Positions 62,923 through 64,000 of a stretch of 64,000 nt of DNA are shown here, piece after piece. Under the pieces are notes generated by a model. That model ran no database searches, was not told the DNA's origin, and was given only the letters and a program-made list of their open reading frames with translations. The translations under genes and the position numbers were made by a program. How positions within the stretch are numbered: the stretch's first letter is position 1; every line of letters begins with the position of its first letter. This stretch comes from Methanolobus vulcani. Its GTDB lineage: Archaea > Halobacteriota > Methanosarcinia > Methanosarcinales > Methanosarcinaceae. The stretch spans positions 1-64,000 of the forward strand of contig NZ_VIAQ01000009.1 in NCBI RefSeq assembly GCF_006546655.1. Direction: 5' to 3'.

Positions 62923-64000
62923 TTATTTTAGTGGTATTGATATTGTAAACGTACTACCTTTATTAAGTTCACTTTCAACAGTCACTGTACCGCCATGCAT
63001 TTCGGTTAGTTTTTGCACAAGGGATAAACCAAGTCCTGTTCCATCATACTTTCTACTTAATGCAGAGTCCAGTTGTTTGAAAGGCTCGAAAAGTTTTTTC
63101 ATATCCTCAGATGATATGCCAATTCCTGTGTCTTTGACACAAATATTAACCATGCTATCTTTTGTGACAGAATATATCTCAATAAGCCCTCCATTGGGTG
63201 TAAATTTAATAGAATTTCCAACAAGATTTAATAGTATCTGTCTGATTTTGTTTCTATCAGCAATAGTTATCGTATTTTCCATTTTAGATGTGTTTAATGT
63301 CAGGTTATTTTTATAGAGTAATGGATTAATAGTTTCTGCGACCTCATCAACCACATCTTTGAATGATATATTTTTACAATTAAGTTCCATTTCACCTGCT
63401 TCTATCTTTGACAGATCGAGTATGTCATTTATTATGGTAAGCAAATGTTTACCGCTAGTAGCTATGTTACATGTGTAATGTTTTTGCTTTTCATTGAGTT
63501 CTCCGGCAATTTCTTCCAGCATCAAGTCTGAAAAACCGATTATAGAATTAAGTGGAGTACGCAGTTCGTGGCTCATAATGGCAAGGAACTCACTTTTTGC
63601 ACGATTGGATGATTCAGCATGAATTCTCGCTTCAAATTCCCTGTTCTTTTCTTCCATTTCCCAGAGTGCTCTTTTGTGAATAAGGCATGCTTCTATGGAA
63701 AATGCAAATTTGGATATTACTTTACTTAGTTGGTTGGCTATAATTTCAGGATTTTTGAGTTCCTTCACCCAGTAAAGTTCCAGTACTCCAAAATCCTTCA
63801 AGGGAAATAACATGCAAGAGCCATTTGTGAATTTATCCTCTACAATATATTCTTTAAAATTGTCATCTCTTGAGTTAAGCAAAAGGGCATCTTTCTGTAA
63901 AAGAACTGATATCATTGGATGAGAATCAGGAAGTTTCTTCTGGCTACTATAATATTCAGGATGAGAATACACAAGACTTGCAAAATTGCTTTTATGAAAG
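62923..64000 (-). CDS. Sensor histidine kinase, truncated by the window edge
   Basis: The frame is open to the right edge, so the start lies outside the window; the visible 358 or so residues include an N-terminal region that looks like the end of a GAF-type domain (SCMLFPLKDFGVLELYWV). A coiled coil (WEMEEKNREFEARIHAESSNR), HisKA (IMSHELRTPLNSIIGFSD) and HATPase (NLVGNSIKFTPNGG, DTGIGISSEDM, FEPFKQL, GTGLGLSLV) follow. It is a soluble, GAF- or PAS-linked sensor kinase. Its core matches the kinase at 59797 closely (GELNE-x-QK-x-Y linker in both), so they are paralogues. No response regulator is nearby. Confidence 0.85.
   Translation of the reverse strand, partial: FHKSNFASLVYSHPEYYSSQKKLPDSHPMISVLLQKDALLLNSRDDNFKEYIVEDKFTNGSCMLFPLKDFGVLELYWVKELKNPEIIANQLSKVISKFAFSIEACLIHKRALWEMEEKNREFEARIHAESSNRAKSEFLAIMSHELRTPLNSIIGFSDLMLEEIAGELNEKQKHYTCNIATSGKHLLTIINDILDLSKIEAGEMELNCKNISFKDVVDEVAETINPLLYKNNLTLNTSKMENTITIADRNKIRQILLNLVGNSIKFTPNGGLIEIYSVTKDSMVNICVKDTGIGISSEDMKKLFEPFKQLDSALSRKYDGTGLGLSLVQKLTEMHGGTVTVESELNKGSTFTISIPLK

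Noticed and set aside
1-64000. CRISPR arrays, rRNA or tRNA genes
   Set aside because: I looked in all gaps over about 100 bases and saw no regularly spaced repeats, no CCA-adjacent cloverleaf-like segments and no rRNA-like sequence.

Overview
The window reads as chromosomal DNA of a methanogenic archaeon of the Methanosarcinaceae type, probably a methylotrophic relative of Methanolobus, Methanococcoides or Methanosarcina. Support comes from heterodisulfide reductase genes (including an HdrA-MvhD fusion), formylmethanofuran dehydrogenase subunits, the archaeal GatE amidotransferase, A/T-rich TATA boxes about 25 nt before start sites, and very sparing use of TAG as a stop codon, as expected where UAG can encode pyrrolysine. 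The genus is an inference. I see no rRNA, tRNA or CRISPR array.

Region 1-13.0 kb is one tightly packed, strongly A/T-rich, plus-strand glycan cluster: the tail of a flippase-like protein, three different NodB-type polysaccharide deacetylases, a PHP phosphoesterase, an ATP-grasp ligase, a FemAB-like acyltransferase, a hexapeptide acetyltransferase, a DUF354 protein, a methyltransferase, a GT2 and two GT4 glycosyltransferases and a GT-C-like membrane protein. It ends in a decayed transposase (13.0-13.9 kb) and a secreted beta-helix/cohesin/dockerin protein (13.96-17.3 kb) whose base composition changes abruptly in mid-gene. Together these look like a replaceable surface-glycan island.

Region 18-25.4 kb holds more general envelope-sugar genes: a GlcNAc-1-phosphate transferase-like enzyme, a metal-binding mini-protein, a sugar epimerase, a VanZ-like protein and a four-gene minus-strand operon that would make a UDP-2,3-diacetamido uronic acid. 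Region 25.5-34.4 kb is housekeeping on the minus strand: argG, carA-carB, a membrane-anchored beta-propeller and gatE.

Region 34.7-45.2 kb is the energy-metabolism core. A plus-strand run hdrC-hdrB-hdrA-mvhD-fdhB/frhB-like-fdhA-like-small protein meets a convergent minus-strand operon of an HdrA-MvhD fusion and an eight-cluster polyferredoxin. The parts suggest an F420-linked, flavin-bifurcating complex joining CoM-S-S-CoB and ferredoxin, with an FdhA-like subunit that appears unable to oxidise formate. The fusion operon has a near-perfect dyad flanking its TATA box.

Region 45.9-52.5 kb carries a secreted protein paired with a membrane-anchored winged-helix regulator, an unannotated 52-aa membrane mini-protein, hybrid cluster protein, a cupin, ferredoxin-thioredoxin reductase and a partial formylmethanofuran dehydrogenase set (G-like, B, D). 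Region 52.8-64.0 kb has an SRPBCC protein, citrate synthase, aconitase, a truncated corrinoid-protein cap domain, small unknown proteins, two related histidine kinases (the second cut by the window edge), a lipid kinase/cytidylyltransferase-like membrane protein, an aminotransferase and a 2[4Fe-4S] ferredoxin.
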